A stretch of 64,000 bases of DNA from Salipaludibacillus sp047795645 (GCF_047795645.1 NZ_CP181045.1:1426001-1490000), one strand, 5' to 3'; positions 24,393 through 33,895 are shown, numbered from the stretch's first letter. Translations and numbers: made by a program. Notes: generated by a model from the sequence alone, not told the origin.

Positions 24393-26390
24393 TTACTTTT
24401 CTAATAATTGTTTAAATCTTGTTACAACATTTTCAGGTGTAAATCCATATTCTTTCAATATAACGTCTCCAGGAGCAGATGCACCAAACGTATCAATACC
24501 TAAAACGGAACCTTCGTCACCTGTGTAACGATCCCAACCTTGTGTAACAGCCATTTCGATACCTAATCGACGTTTAATAGCTGAAGGAAGAACAGATTCT
24601 TTATACTCTGCTGATTGCTTTTCAAAGCGATCCCAACTTGGCATGCTCACAACAGATACGTGAACGCCTTCTTTTTCCAACGCATGTTGCGCATCTACAG
24701 CTAACGATACTTCTGATCCAGTAGCAAGAAGAATCCCATCAAGATCCCCGTTTGCTTCTGAAACAACATAAGCACCTTTTTTGACTCCTTCATAAGCCTT
24801 CTCTTTCGTTGCAGGAAGCGTTGGCAACCCTTGACGAGTTAGTATTAGCGCAGTTGGTTGGTCCTTGCTTTCAAGCGCTAATTTCCATGAAGCAGCAACT
24901 TCGTTTCCATCTGCTGGTCGAAGAACTGACACACCTGGAATCGCTCTTAACGCAGCTAGTTGTTCAACTGGCTCATGTGTAGGGCCATCTTCACCAACAG
25001 CAATGCTATCATGTGTAAATACGTAAGTTGCTGGTATTTTCATGAGAGAAGAAAGTCTGAGTGCTGGACGCAGATAGTCTGAGAACACAAAGAATGTAGC
25101 CGCATATGGCTTCAATCCTCCATGAAGAGTCATACCATTTAAAGCTGCTGCCATCGCAAATTCACGAACACCAAACCATATATTTCTTCCTAAATAATTA
25201 TCACGAGAAAAATTCTCTTCGCCATTAATCGTTGTTTTATTAGAACCAGCTAAGTCCGCAGATCCACCGAACATGCTTGGAACGTTTTTCGCAAGGGAAT
25301 TTAATACCTCTCCACTAGATGCGCGTGTTGCTGAGCTATCTCCTACTTCGTAAATAGGAACATCTTTATCCCATCCTTCAGGAAGTTCACCTTTCATAGC
25401 TGTTTCCAATTGAGCTGCAAGTTCAGGATGCGCTTTCTTATACTCCGCAAACTTTTGATTCCATGCTGCTTCTTTTTTCTCGCCTTCTGCTGCAAGAGCT
25501 TTATAATGTTCACGAACTTCATCCGGAACATGGAATTCTTCTTCAAATGTCCACTTGTAAGCTTCTTTCGTCATTTTCACTTCGTCTTCGCCTAGTGGAG
25601 CACCGTGTGAAGCTGACTTTCCGCTTTTATTTGGTGAGCCATAACCAATGACCGTTTTCACTTCAATCAATGTTGGGCGATCATCCGATTTTGCTGATTC
25701 AATTGCTTTTGCAATTTCTTGCAAGTCATTTCCGTCTTCAACACGGATCACTTGCCATCCATAAGCCTTGTAACGATCTTCAACACTCTCGGAAAAAGAA
25801 TGATGTAAATCACCATCTAAAGAAATATCATTTGAATCATACATAACAATTAATTTTCCAAGTTTCAAGTGCGCTGCTAATGAGGATGCTTCAGCAGAAA
25901 CACCTTCCATTAAATCACCGTCTCCACAAATAGAAAATGTATAGTGATCGACGACATTATAATCATCACGATTGTATGTAGCAGCTAGGTGTTGTTCAGC
26001 CATAGCAAAACCAACAGACATAGCAAAACCTTGTCCTAAAGGACCTGTCGTTGCTTCAACTCCTTCTGTGTGACCAAATTCAGGGTGTCCAGGAGTTTTA
26101 CTTCCCCACTGTCTAAATCCTTTTAAATCATCCATGCTTACATCGTAGCCATGAAGGTGTAGCAAGCTATATAATAGCATAGAGCCATGACCGGCAGATA
26201 AAATAAACCGATCTCGGTTAAACCAATCTGGATTTGATGGGTTATGGTTCATATACTTCGACCACAACGTATAAGCCATCGGGGCAGCTCCCATTGGCAT
26301 ACCTGGATGACCAGAATTCGCCTTTTCAATCGCATCAATCGACAATGTACGTATCGTACTAATAGACAAGTTATCAACGTTAGTTGACAT
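24393..26390 (-). CDS. tkt: Transketolase
   Basis: Thiamine-diphosphate enzyme that moves two-carbon units between sugar phosphates in the non-oxidative pentose phosphate pathway. Residue landmarks are the N-terminal SGHPGMPMGAAPMAYTLW and the ThDP motif GDGDLMEGVSAEAS...DSN. Also present are the DRFILSAGHGSML block and the pyrimidine-domain ThDP glutamate region WFGVREFAMAAALNG. Length 665 aa is normal. It lies within the conserved ynzC-tkt-sirA order. Confidence 0.96.
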   Translation of the reverse strand: MSTNVDNLSISTIRTLSIDAIEKANSGHPGMPMGAAPMAYTLWSKYMNHNPSNPDWFNRDRFILSAGHGSMLLYSLLHLHGYDVSMDDLKGFRQWGSKTPGHPEFGHTEGVEATTGPLGQGFAMSVGFAMAEQHLAATYNRDDYNVVDHYTFSICGDGDLMEGVSAEASSLAAHLKLGKLIVMYDSNDISLDGDLHHSFSESVEDRYKAYGWQVIRVEDGNDLQEIAKAIESAKSDDRPTLIEVKTVIGYGSPNKSGKSASHGAPLGEDEVKMTKEAYKWTFEEEFHVPDEVREHYKALAAEGEKKEAAWNQKFAEYKKAHPELAAQLETAMKGELPEGWDKDVPIYEVGDSSATRASSGEVLNSLAKNVPSMFGGSADLAGSNKTTINGEENFSRDNYLGRNIWFGVREFAMAAALNGMTLHGGLKPYAATFFVFSDYLRPALRLSSLMKIPATYVFTHDSIAVGEDGPTHEPVEQLAALRAIPGVSVLRPADGNEVAASWKLALESKDQPTALILTRQGLPTLPATKEKAYEGVKKGAYVVSEANGDLDGILLATGSEVSLAVDAQHALEKEGVHVSVVSMPSWDRFEKQSAEYKESVLPSAIKRRLGIEMAVTQGWDRYTGDEGSVLGIDTFGASAPGDVILKEYGFTPENVVTRFKQLLEK

Positions 26391-26656
26391 ACAATATCAG
26401 CCTCTTTTCTTTTTTTATGTATCAAATATAATTTAATCATATACTTTTTGGAGAGGTTAGACAACCGTTAATTAACGATAAAATCAGATAAGTTTATGAA
26501 CAATTTAACTGCTTTCGACAAAAAATAAAGTGAATTTCATTTCAAACAAACAAAATCACTAAAGCGGATAAATCACTTTAGTTAGTTATTAAAGCTTATT
26601 TTGTTCTCCGAAGGCAGACTATTCTTTAATTACTAAGACGCTTGAGAACGCCTTTA

Positions 26657-26902
26657 CTAATGGAGTGGTCCATTATTTTCATTCTTCTTTTGTTCTTCTT
26701 TTAACTTCTTTGGTGTCACATCTGTTCCTTGCTCATCGACAACTTTAACGGAAGATAATTGATTTTTGAATGACTTACGAACATTTTTCAAATATTCTTC
26801 TCGAAGTTTTTTTTGTTCCTGCTGTTCTTTCAATGAAAGACCATCAGATTTTGATTTTTTTGCTAGTTCATTAATACGTTGAAGCTTATCTTTATTAAGC
26901 AC
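26657..26902 (-). CDS. ynzC: YnzC (DUF896) family protein
   Basis: An 81-aa protein beginning INELAKKSKSDGLSLKEQQE, the two-helix hairpin that defines DUF896, then YLKNVRKSFKNQL. B. subtilis YnzC lies in the SOS operon with yneA and yneB. Here it follows yneB after a gap of about 220 bp in which I see no gene. Function is uncertain. Confidence 0.9.
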   Translation of the reverse strand: MLNKDKLQRINELAKKSKSDGLSLKEQQEQKKLREEYLKNVRKSFKNQLSSVKVVDEQGTDVTPKKLKEEQKKNENNGPLH

Positions 26903-27124
26903 ACGAATTCCTCCATTTACTGAAATGCTCGTTTCATCTTAATAAACTATCAAGACCATTTCAAGTAAAACCGTCTATCTATAACGGGTATCAGAGAGAA
27001 ATTTAGAATTACTTGCAGCGTCACCTTCGTACGTTCTTCACAAATCACTTCACCGTGTTCCGATGGTACCTGATAAAATCAATATCATCCTCCACTCAAA
27101 TATCCTTTGAGACGAAGGCAAATA

Positions 27125-27793
27125 TTATTCTCTATTTTCCGAAATGTCCATTTCTTCTTTATACTTATGCTCTTGATATCTCCGATGAGCGGTAGCTTTC
27201 GATATTGAATAACCGAAACCTCTTAACATGGCCGCTATTTCATGAAACGTCAGCCCGTTACCTCTAAGTTTAACAATTTCATCAATTGGAACTTCTAATC
27301 GCTTTCTCCCCCCAGCATTGTCTGACTGTGCTAAATTTTTATGGGGATAGAACCCTGCCTCTACAGCCCTTTTCATGCCTCTTTTTATTTTCGCATTATG
27401 AAGTTTTCTTTGGTGTTCTTCGACGATCGCGACAATATCTAAGATCATTGTATCCGTTTCAGAAAGAATGAGTTCTCCATCATCTTTCAAAGAATAAATC
27501 GAAACATTCAGCTTATTTAACTGATGAATCAGAGCAATTTTGGCGTTACCTCTTCCTAGTCTTGTTTCATCTTGTACAAGTAGCATACTTGCCTCTTCTT
27601 CTTTTAAACGATCCAATACAGACAGCATTCCATCACGGTCTACTTCATAACCACTTGCCCGTTCTTCAATGACATCAATCACTTGGATATCCCATTTTTC
27701 AGCTGCAGAAGTAAGCTCCTCTTTCTGTCGAACAATCGATGACTCCTGTGATTCTTTTTCCGTACTTACTCTTACATAAATAATCCCCTTCAA
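27125..27793 (-). CDS. yneB: YneB serine-recombinase-like protein
   Basis: A 222-aa resolvase-family protein. The catalytic domain begins GIIYVRVSTEKESQESS with the nucleophilic Ser at residue 10, followed by conserved DETRLGRGN. A C-terminal Hin-type helix-turn-helix (GLTFHEIAAMLRGFGYSISK) follows. It overlaps yneA by 4 nt, and the pair is SOS-controlled as in B. subtilis. Its DNA target is unknown. Confidence 0.88.
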   Translation of the reverse strand: MKGIIYVRVSTEKESQESSIVRQKEELTSAAEKWDIQVIDVIEERASGYEVDRDGMLSVLDRLKEEEASMLLVQDETRLGRGNAKIALIHQLNKLNVSIYSLKDDGELILSETDTMILDIVAIVEEHQRKLHNAKIKRGMKRAVEAGFYPHKNLAQSDNAGGRKRLEVPIDEIVKLRGNGLTFHEIAAMLRGFGYSISKATAHRRYQEHKYKEEMDISENRE

Positions 27794-28098
27794 TCTTTTG
27801 CAACACCTTTCATCTCCACCGGAACCTTTAACGTCTGCCCTGGGTAAATTGCTTCATCATCTAATTTATTTTCATCTTTTATCCAAAGAATTGCTTCTTC
27901 AATCGTCAATCCCATCTCGTTCGTAGCACTGCTTGCAATCGTCCATAATGATTCACCCTGTGAGACCGTCCATTGGGACGACATATAATAATCTGACTCT
28001 TGTTCTCTGTCAGAGAAGTGAGTCCACGAAAATAATACAACTGATAATAGCAAAATAAGAATAGACCCGTCTAATTTTTTACGTAAAATACGATTCAT
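27790..28098 (-). CDS. yneA: SOS cell-division suppressor YneA
   Basis: A 102-aa protein with one N-terminal span (about 11-27) and an external LysM domain. The LysM domain begins WTVSQGESLWTIAS and ends AIYPGQTLKVPVE. In B. subtilis YneA halts septation during DNA damage and is rapidly degraded. The gene is divergent from lexA with LexA boxes between them. Confidence 0.92.
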   Translation of the reverse strand: MNRILRKKLDGSILILLLSVVLFSWTHFSDREQESDYYMSSQWTVSQGESLWTIASSATNEMGLTIEEAILWIKDENKLDDEAIYPGQTLKVPVEMKGVAKD

Positions 28099-28117
28099 TT
28101 CATCATCACCTCAAATA

Positions 28118-28217
28118 AGAATGTTTGTTCCCTTACCACTATACTTAGAACGAGTGTTCGTGTCAAGAGAAATGATAAGAACGTTCGTTTGCGCAACTCG
28201 TGTTCTCATGGTATAAT
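28118..28217. promoter_or_regulatory. Divergent yneA/lexA promoters with four LexA boxes
   Basis: GAAC-N4-GTTC type boxes lie at 28119-28130 (GAATGTTTGTTC), 28148-28159 (GAACGAGTGTTC, perfect), 28179-28190 (GAACGTTCGTTT) and 28194-28205 (CAACTCGTGTTC). The yneA promoter is TTGACA (28166-28161), 17 bp, TATAGT (28143-28138), with box 2 in the spacer. The lexA promoter is TTGCGC (28189-28194), 17 bp, TATAAT (28212-28217), with box 4 in the spacer and box 3 on the -35. Confidence 0.88.
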
Positions 28218-28316
28218 GTTCCTGTACTCTATATATGATCTTAGTCATGCCTATGTTGGACAAGCGTTTAATAGAACAACGATAAAGTATAAAAATCTTT
28301 TAAAGAGGTGTTTCAT

Positions 28317-28940
28317 ATGTCAAAAATATCATCCCGTCAGCAATCAATCTTGGAATTTATTAAATCAGAAGTGAAAGCTAAGGGATATCCACCTTCTGTC
28401 CGAGAAATTGGTGTAGCCGTTGGACTTGCTTCAAGTTCAACTGTACATGGTCACCTTTCAAGGTTAGAAAAAAAAGGTTACATTCGCCGTGACCCTACAA
28501 AGCCGCGTGCTATCGAGGTTATTGGATTAGAAAACAAATCAGATACAATATCTGAAACGCCGTATTTACACATACCCGTCATCGGTAAAGTTACCGCGGG
28601 GCAACCAATTACAGCAATTGAAAATGTCGAAGAATACTTGCCTTTACCTGCAAGTTTTGTTCAAGACGAGCAATCTTTTATTCTTGAAATTTCAGGAGAT
28701 TCTATGATTGAGGCTGGAATTTTTGATGGCGATTATGTCGTCGTTAAGCAGCAAAATTCTGCAAACAATGGGGATATTGTCGTTGCAATGACAGACGAAG
28801 ATGAAGCTACAGTGAAGCGTTTCTTCAAAGAGGAAGATCACATTAGACTCCAACCTGAAAACTCTACACTAGACCCGATCATCTTGACGAACGTACATAT
28901 TTTAGGAAGAGTGATCGGTGTTTTCCGTTCAATTCACTAG
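28317..28940 (+). CDS. lexA: SOS repressor LexA
   Basis: Represses DNA-damage genes and self-cleaves when RecA is activated. The N-terminal winged helix holds YPPSVREIGVAVGLASSSTV. The cleavage bond is Ala94-Gly95 (KVTAGQP), and the catalytic dyad is Ser129 (GDSMIEAG) and Lys144 (VVVKQQN). AGAGGTG lies 6 nt before the ATG at 28317, so I start there rather than at the GTG at 28308. Length 207 aa. It is autoregulated by the boxes upstream. Confidence 0.96.
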   Translation: MSKISSRQQSILEFIKSEVKAKGYPPSVREIGVAVGLASSSTVHGHLSRLEKKGYIRRDPTKPRAIEVIGLENKSDTISETPYLHIPVIGKVTAGQPITAIENVEEYLPLPASFVQDEQSFILEISGDSMIEAGIFDGDYVVVKQQNSANNGDIVVAMTDEDEATVKRFFKEEDHIRLQPENSTLDPIILTNVHILGRVIGVFRSIH

Positions 28941-28950
28941 TTATTTAAAA

Positions 28951-28976
28951 GCGGGCTTATGCCCGTTTTTCTTTTT
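28951..28976 (+). terminator. Terminator of lexA
   Basis: GCGGGC-TTAT-GCCCG is followed by TTTTTCTTTTTT, 10 bp after the lexA stop. Confidence 0.9.
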
Positions 28977-28988
28977 TGTTCTAAATAA

Positions 28989-29029
28989 GAACAAACGTTC
29001 TTGTGTTTCTTTTCTTTTTTCGGTATTCT
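28989..29029 (+). promoter_or_regulatory. LexA box and promoter of the Y-family polymerase operon
   Basis: GAACAAACGTTC at 28989-29000 is a perfect LexA box. It abuts a plausible promoter TTGTGT (29001-29006), 17 bp, TATTCT (29024-29029), indicating SOS induction of the polymerase gene. Confidence 0.8.
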
Positions 29030-29051
29030 AAAGAGAAGGAGGAATACACCA

Positions 29052-30284
29052 ATGAAAAAAGTCATTTTCTTAGTTGATATGCAATCGTTTTTTGCATCCG
29101 TTGAAAAGGCAAAACACTACCAAGATTTGAATCGTCCTTTAGTTGTATCAGGTGACCCCACGCGGCGCTCCGGTGTTATCTTAGCTGCCTGTCCACTCGC
29201 AAAGACATATGGTATAAAAAATGGAGAACGACTATGGGAAGCGGAACAAAAGTGTCCGGACTTAGTTACCGTTCCACCTCATATGCAAGAATATATCGAT
29301 AACTCTATCACAATTACTGATATTTTGGAGAGTTTCACTGATTTGGTCGAACCTTATAGCATCGACGAGCAGTTCATGGATATCACGCACTCCCAAAAAC
29401 TCTTCGGCACTCCTTATGAGATTGCCGAACATGTTCAACATGAAATTTATTCCAAATTGAAAGTCGTTGCTCGAGTCGGAATTGGTGAAAACAAAGTGCT
29501 CGCTAAAATGGCATGCGATAACTTCTCCAAAAAAAATCAGAACGGTATTTTTTGGTTAAAAAAAGAAAACATCCAAGAAACGCTCTGGCCTCTGCCTATT
29601 GAAAAATTGTTTCGAGCTGGCGGAAAAATGTCGCAACATTTGCGAAGAAGAGCGATTCGAACAATTGGTGAATTGGCTCAAACCGATGTCAATAAAATCA
29701 AAAAGCTATGGGGCATTCATGGCCAAGTACTTTGGATGAATGCCCATGGTGTCGATTACTCTCCTATTTCTCTCTCATCGACAAATAGTCAAAAAGGAAT
29801 TGGTAACGGCATGACACTGCCGCGCGATTACAGTGAAAAAAAAGAAATCAAAGTCGTATTATTAGAACTATGTGAAGAGGTTTGTCGAAGAACACGTATG
29901 GCTGGAGTGATGGCCGAAACAGTCTCGTTAAGTTTATCCGGGGCAAATTACGACCTCCCTACTGGATTTCATCGCCAACAAAAAATGCCAGAACCAACAA
30001 ATATGACGATGGAAGTCTTCCGCCATGCTTGTGAATTACTTGAAACCTTTTGGGATCAACAACCTATTCGTCGTTTGCATGTCTCACTTACTAATTTAAC
30101 GAGTGATCAATCAATCCAATTAAATTTGTTTCAACAAGATCGTTCTCAATCAATCAACTTAGGCTATACAACCGATGAAATTACGAACAAGTATGGGAAA
30201 ACCGCGGTAATGCGCGCAACATCCTTATTACCTGCTAGTCAGGTATTAGAACGCTCTGCGAAAATTGGAGGCCATTACAAATGA
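29052..30284 (+). CDS. Y-family translesion DNA polymerase (UvrX/YqjW type)
   Basis: Error-prone polymerase that copies damaged templates. The palm begins FLVDMQSFFASVE, and the second acidic motif is EPYSIDEQFMDI. The steric/fingers block RRSGVILAACPLAKTYGIKNGE is typical of the UvrX/YqjW (PolY2) group. Helix-hairpin-helix and little-finger regions fill the rest, and QLNLF near the C-terminus resembles the beta-clamp-binding peptide. AAGGAGG precedes the ATG at 29052. It overlaps the following yolD-like gene by 4 nt, the same pair as yqjW-yqjX. Confidence 0.9.
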   Translation: MKKVIFLVDMQSFFASVEKAKHYQDLNRPLVVSGDPTRRSGVILAACPLAKTYGIKNGERLWEAEQKCPDLVTVPPHMQEYIDNSITITDILESFTDLVEPYSIDEQFMDITHSQKLFGTPYEIAEHVQHEIYSKLKVVARVGIGENKVLAKMACDNFSKKNQNGIFWLKKENIQETLWPLPIEKLFRAGGKMSQHLRRRAIRTIGELAQTDVNKIKKLWGIHGQVLWMNAHGVDYSPISLSSTNSQKGIGNGMTLPRDYSEKKEIKVVLLELCEEVCRRTRMAGVMAETVSLSLSGANYDLPTGFHRQQKMPEPTNMTMEVFRHACELLETFWDQQPIRRLHVSLTNLTSDQSIQLNLFQQDRSQSINLGYTTDEITNKYGKTAVMRATSLLPASQVLERSAKIGGHYK

Positions 30285-30610
30285 GCGATTATTTAAAACG
30301 GGGAAATCTCATGTGGGAAGGAAGTAGGATGATGCTGCCCGAACACATCCAAGCGTTGCGTAACCGAAAAAAAAGCAAAAAACAAGATCCTCGACCTTCA
30401 CTTGAGGAAGATGATTTGACAGAGTTTAGTTTGATTGCCACCGATTCGCTTAACCATATGCTACATGTGACCGTCGTCTACTGGAGAGACGGGTTTGATC
30501 AAGAGATAACCGGCGTGATTGACCACATGGATCACCACTTGAAACGATTAAAAATAAACGGTCAGTGGATTCATGTAAGAGAACTGAAAAAAATCGAAAA
30601 GTTATCATGA
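30281..30610 (+). CDS. YolD-like family protein (YqjX type)
   Basis: A 109-aa protein with the YolD signature: an N-terminal RGNLMWEGSRMMLPEHIQALR and a later strand-rich VTVVYWRDGFDQEITGVIDHMD. YolD-like proteins are regularly encoded with UvrX/YqjW polymerases. Their role is not established, but regulation of the polymerase has been suggested. Translationally coupled to the polymerase gene. Confidence 0.9.
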   Translation: MSDYLKRGNLMWEGSRMMLPEHIQALRNRKKSKKQDPRPSLEEDDLTEFSLIATDSLNHMLHVTVVYWRDGFDQEITGVIDHMDHHLKRLKINGQWIHVRELKKIEKLS

Positions 30611-30649
30611 TTGCAATAAAGTATAAATTCTGCTTTTTTCGAAAAACTA

Positions 30650-30681
30650 CCACTATATGTAAAAATATAAAAACATAGTGG
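30650..30681 (+). promoter_or_regulatory. Hairpin over the catalase ribosome site
   Basis: CCACTATATG (30650-30659) can pair with CATAGTGG (30674-30681), which runs into the GGGAGGAAA ribosome site. It could lower translation until opened, or be incidental. The catalase promoter is not clear. Confidence 0.4.
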
Positions 30682-30692
30682 GAGGAAATTCA

Positions 30693-32288
30693 ATGAATGA
30701 AGAAGCTGGACACTCAAAAAATGAAACCGAAGAAACGATGACAAATCGACAGGGCCACCCTGTCACGGACAACCAGAATTTACGATCGATCGGTAATCGG
30801 GGTCCAACAACCTTGGAAAATTACGATTTGCTTGAAAAAATTAGTCACTTTGACCGTGAACGAATTCCAGAAAGAGTCGTCCATGCTAGAGGAGCCGGTG
30901 CCCACGGATACTTCGAGGCTTACGGAACAGTTGGGGACGAACCTATTTCCAAGTATACAAGAGCCAATCTTTTTCAAGAAAAAGGAAAGCGAACACCTGT
31001 TTTTGTTCGCTTTTCAACTGTTACACATGGCACTGCTTCACCCGAAACATTGAGAGATCCTAGAGGATTTGCAGTGAAATTCTATACAGATGAGGGTAAC
31101 TGGGACTTAGTCGGAAACAATTTAAAAATCTTTTTTATCAGAGATGCACTCAAATTTCCGGATCTTATTCACGCCTTCAAGCCTGATCCAGTCACAAATG
31201 TTCAGGATGGAGAGCGAATTTTTGATTTTATTTCGCAGTCTCCTGAAGCGACACATATGATTACGTTTCTTTTCTCACCATGGGGGATTCCAGCTAACTA
31301 CCGCTCCATGCAAGGGTCAGGGGTTAACACGTATAAATGGGTCAACAAAGAAGGTAAAGGAGTATTAATTAAATATCATTGGGAACCAAAACATCCAATA
31401 AAAAATTTAACTCAAGAAGAAGCAGAAGCGATTCAAGCGAAAAACTTCAATCATGCTACACAAGATTTATATGAAGCGATTGAACGTGAGGATTACCCAG
31501 AATGGGAGCTCTCTGTGCAAATACTAAGTGATGATGATCATCCTGAGCTCGATTTTGACCCGCTTGATCCGACAAAAATCTGGTATAAAGAGGATGTTCC
31601 ATGGCAACCTGTCGGAAAAATGGTATTAAATAAAAACCCTGAAGATTATTTCGCTGAAGTAGAACAAGTCTCATTTGGTACTGGTGTGCTTGTAGATGGC
31701 TTGGATTTTTCCGATGACAAATTACTTCAAGGTCGCACCTTTTCGTATTCAGATACGCAGAGATATCGTGTTGGCTCAAACTACTTACAATTACCGATCA
31801 ATTCACCTAAAAAACATGTCGCGACAAATCAACGCGGTGGACAAATGGAATACAAAGTAGACAAAGGTATGAAACAAAATCCACACGTCAACTACGAACC
31901 TTCCATCATTGGTGGATTAAAAGAAGCCGAACAAGACGGAAAAGACCATACACCTTATGTCGAAGGAGAAATGAAAAGAGCATCGATCGATAGAGAAAAT
32001 AACTTTGGTCAGGCTGGTGAAACGTACAGACGTTTTAGCGACTTTGAGAAAGAAGAACTCATCTCCAACTTAGTTTCTGCATTAAAGCCTTGTAGAGAAG
32101 AAATCCAAACACAAATGATCAACAACTTTAAACAAGCCGACGCTGATTATGGACAAAGAGTCGAAGATAAGTTAAAAATGACCCGTGATGAGGAAGACTC
32201 AAGTCACCGCAATCCAATCGGATCCACAGAATCCGAGTCAGCGATAAAACAATCTGAAGAAGAAGGTCACCCGTCGGATCCATATTAA
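30693..32288 (+). CDS. Monofunctional heme catalase
   Basis: Breaks hydrogen peroxide into water and oxygen. The catalytic His is in RERIPERVVHARGAGAHG and the distal Asn in DLVGNNLKIFFIRDA. The proximal heme Tyr is in RTFSYSDTQRYRVG. The core matches small-subunit clade catalases, with an N-terminal tail of about 25 residues and a polar C-terminal tail of about 35 residues that add length (531 aa). The form is between KatA and the spore-type KatX/KatB of Bacillus, so I give no symbol. The Met at 30693 follows GGGAGG. It converges with the mobile-element block that begins just after its stop. Confidence 0.93.
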   Translation: MNEEAGHSKNETEETMTNRQGHPVTDNQNLRSIGNRGPTTLENYDLLEKISHFDRERIPERVVHARGAGAHGYFEAYGTVGDEPISKYTRANLFQEKGKRTPVFVRFSTVTHGTASPETLRDPRGFAVKFYTDEGNWDLVGNNLKIFFIRDALKFPDLIHAFKPDPVTNVQDGERIFDFISQSPEATHMITFLFSPWGIPANYRSMQGSGVNTYKWVNKEGKGVLIKYHWEPKHPIKNLTQEEAEAIQAKNFNHATQDLYEAIEREDYPEWELSVQILSDDDHPELDFDPLDPTKIWYKEDVPWQPVGKMVLNKNPEDYFAEVEQVSFGTGVLVDGLDFSDDKLLQGRTFSYSDTQRYRVGSNYLQLPINSPKKHVATNQRGGQMEYKVDKGMKQNPHVNYEPSIIGGLKEAEQDGKDHTPYVEGEMKRASIDRENNFGQAGETYRRFSDFEKEELISNLVSALKPCREEIQTQMINNFKQADADYGQRVEDKLKMTRDEEDSSHRNPIGSTESESAIKQSEEEGHPSDPY

Positions 32289-32290
32289 GT

Positions 32291-33895
32291 TTAATTCCAA
32301 TAATCGCACTTGCTGTAGTTCTCTAAATAAAATCGAGTAGGAGGAGGTATTAACCCCCGACCTCTCACACCACCGTACGTCAGTCTGTCTAACAATTGGT
32401 TATTTAAGCAATCTTTAAAGCGGGATTTATACAATTTTACTCGAATAAACCTTGTGCATAGAAATTTTCTGCGAGCTCGGTCTCTAAAGTGACGTATGAG
32501 CTTCTTCACTCCCTTTATTTTAATTATTCTCTTAAAATTATAGGCAAGACAAATTAAATTGGTCTCAGTGCTTACTGATTCCAACCCTCGTGTTAAAAAG
32601 TATGTATAGCCCCAGTGACGTTTCATCGTCCCAAAAGGATGCTCAACTATCGCACCTCTTTGCTTATAAATATCACTTTGACTACGCGTATTTTCCGTAA
32701 TCTGTTCGATTACTTCCTCGTCTTTTAATCTAGTTATTGATCTTCCTCCTTTGGCAGAGGTGCAGGATTCTTTTTGTCCGCATGTATCGAAGTTTGTGCA
32801 AGTGTAACGCCTATACTCTTTCCCTTTCTGCTTGCCATTCCATTTAAAAGGTAACTCATAACCCAACGGACAAATATATCTATCGTTTATAGTATCATAT
32901 GAAAAATTCGTTCTATCAAACCCGCTGGCTAGTTTGTTTTGTTTTCCCTTTTGCGACTTAATTAAGAGTTCGGTGCTCTCATCGACAACATCAATAATCT
33001 CAAGGTAGTTATAATAGCCTGTATCGGCCAGAACCGTAGTTTTTTGATCGTGAAAGATTTTCTTTGTTTCCTTCACCATATTGGACAATTGCCCTTGATC
33101 GTTGACATCATTGACAGTATCGCAGTCCACAATTAATTTATACTTGCTGTCCACGGTAGTTTGAACATTGAAACAAACTTCATGCTTCCCGTTATTTTTC
33201 ATGGATTTGGCGTCTGGATCAGTAACACAAAGTTGTTTTTCACCTGTTTCCTTGAGTTCTTGTTTAAATACCTGCAGCTCGTGAATTCTTTCTTGATAGG
33301 ACTCTAACCTTTCGGTGATTTCTTGCTTTTTTTGAAGATTGTCCTCTGTTAAAAAATCATGCAAATATGAATCGATTTTTTCATCGATATGCTCTAGCTT
33401 TTTACTGATAATATTCGCATTAAAGTGTTGTTTTTTAGAGCTGTTCGCCTTTAATTTTGTTCCGTCAATTGCGACCAGTTGACCATCGATTAACCCAAAA
33501 CCTTTTAACATCAAGGTGAACTCTTTAAACAGATTTTTTATTGCAGTTTTGCTGTTCTTCATGAAAGCAGATAAAGTACCGTGGTCCGGCTGGAGCTTAT
33601 TGATTAGCCACATTAGTTCAATGTTTCTTTTCGTTTCGGTTTCCATCTTGCGAGAGGAACGAATGCCATTCATATAACAGTAAAGATAGAGCTTGAGTAA
33701 GTCTTCTCGACGATAAGGCTTTTGCCCAGCTTTGATGCCCGAATATACTTGAAATCCCAATTCTTCTAAGTTCAAACTATCGATGTAAGCATCGATAACT
33801 CGGACAGGGTTTTCTTCATTTACAAAGTCGTCCAACGTATTTGGCAGTAAATAAATTTGATGTCTATCTTCACCTACGATATAAGGCATACTCAC
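32291..33895 (-). CDS. IS1182-family transposase, reading past the IS end
   Basis: DDE transposase. The N-terminal dimer/DNA-binding part begins YLLPNTLDDFVNEENPVRVID. The catalytic region shows LVAIDGTKLKANSSK, TTVLADTGYYNYLEI and AIVEHPFGTMKRHWG, matching the family. The IS terminal repeat encodes NQLLDRL, and the frame stays open out of the IS. The last 30 residues, from TYGGVRG onward, are therefore encoded by intron and flanking DNA. The element seems to carry no stop codon in this frame. It is otherwise full length and may be active. Confidence 0.92.
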   Translation of the reverse strand: MSMPYIVGEDRHQIYLLPNTLDDFVNEENPVRVIDAYIDSLNLEELGFQVYSGIKAGQKPYRREDLLKLYLYCYMNGIRSSRKMETETKRNIELMWLINKLQPDHGTLSAFMKNSKTAIKNLFKEFTLMLKGFGLIDGQLVAIDGTKLKANSSKKQHFNANIISKKLEHIDEKIDSYLHDFLTEDNLQKKQEITERLESYQERIHELQVFKQELKETGEKQLCVTDPDAKSMKNNGKHEVCFNVQTTVDSKYKLIVDCDTVNDVNDQGQLSNMVKETKKIFHDQKTTVLADTGYYNYLEIIDVVDESTELLIKSQKGKQNKLASGFDRTNFSYDTINDRYICPLGYELPFKWNGKQKGKEYRRYTCTNFDTCGQKESCTSAKGGRSITRLKDEEVIEQITENTRSQSDIYKQRGAIVEHPFGTMKRHWGYTYFLTRGLESVSTETNLICLAYNFKRIIKIKGVKKLIRHFRDRARRKFLCTRFIRVKLYKSRFKDCLNNQLLDRLTYGGVRGRGLIPPPTRFYLENYSKCDYWN

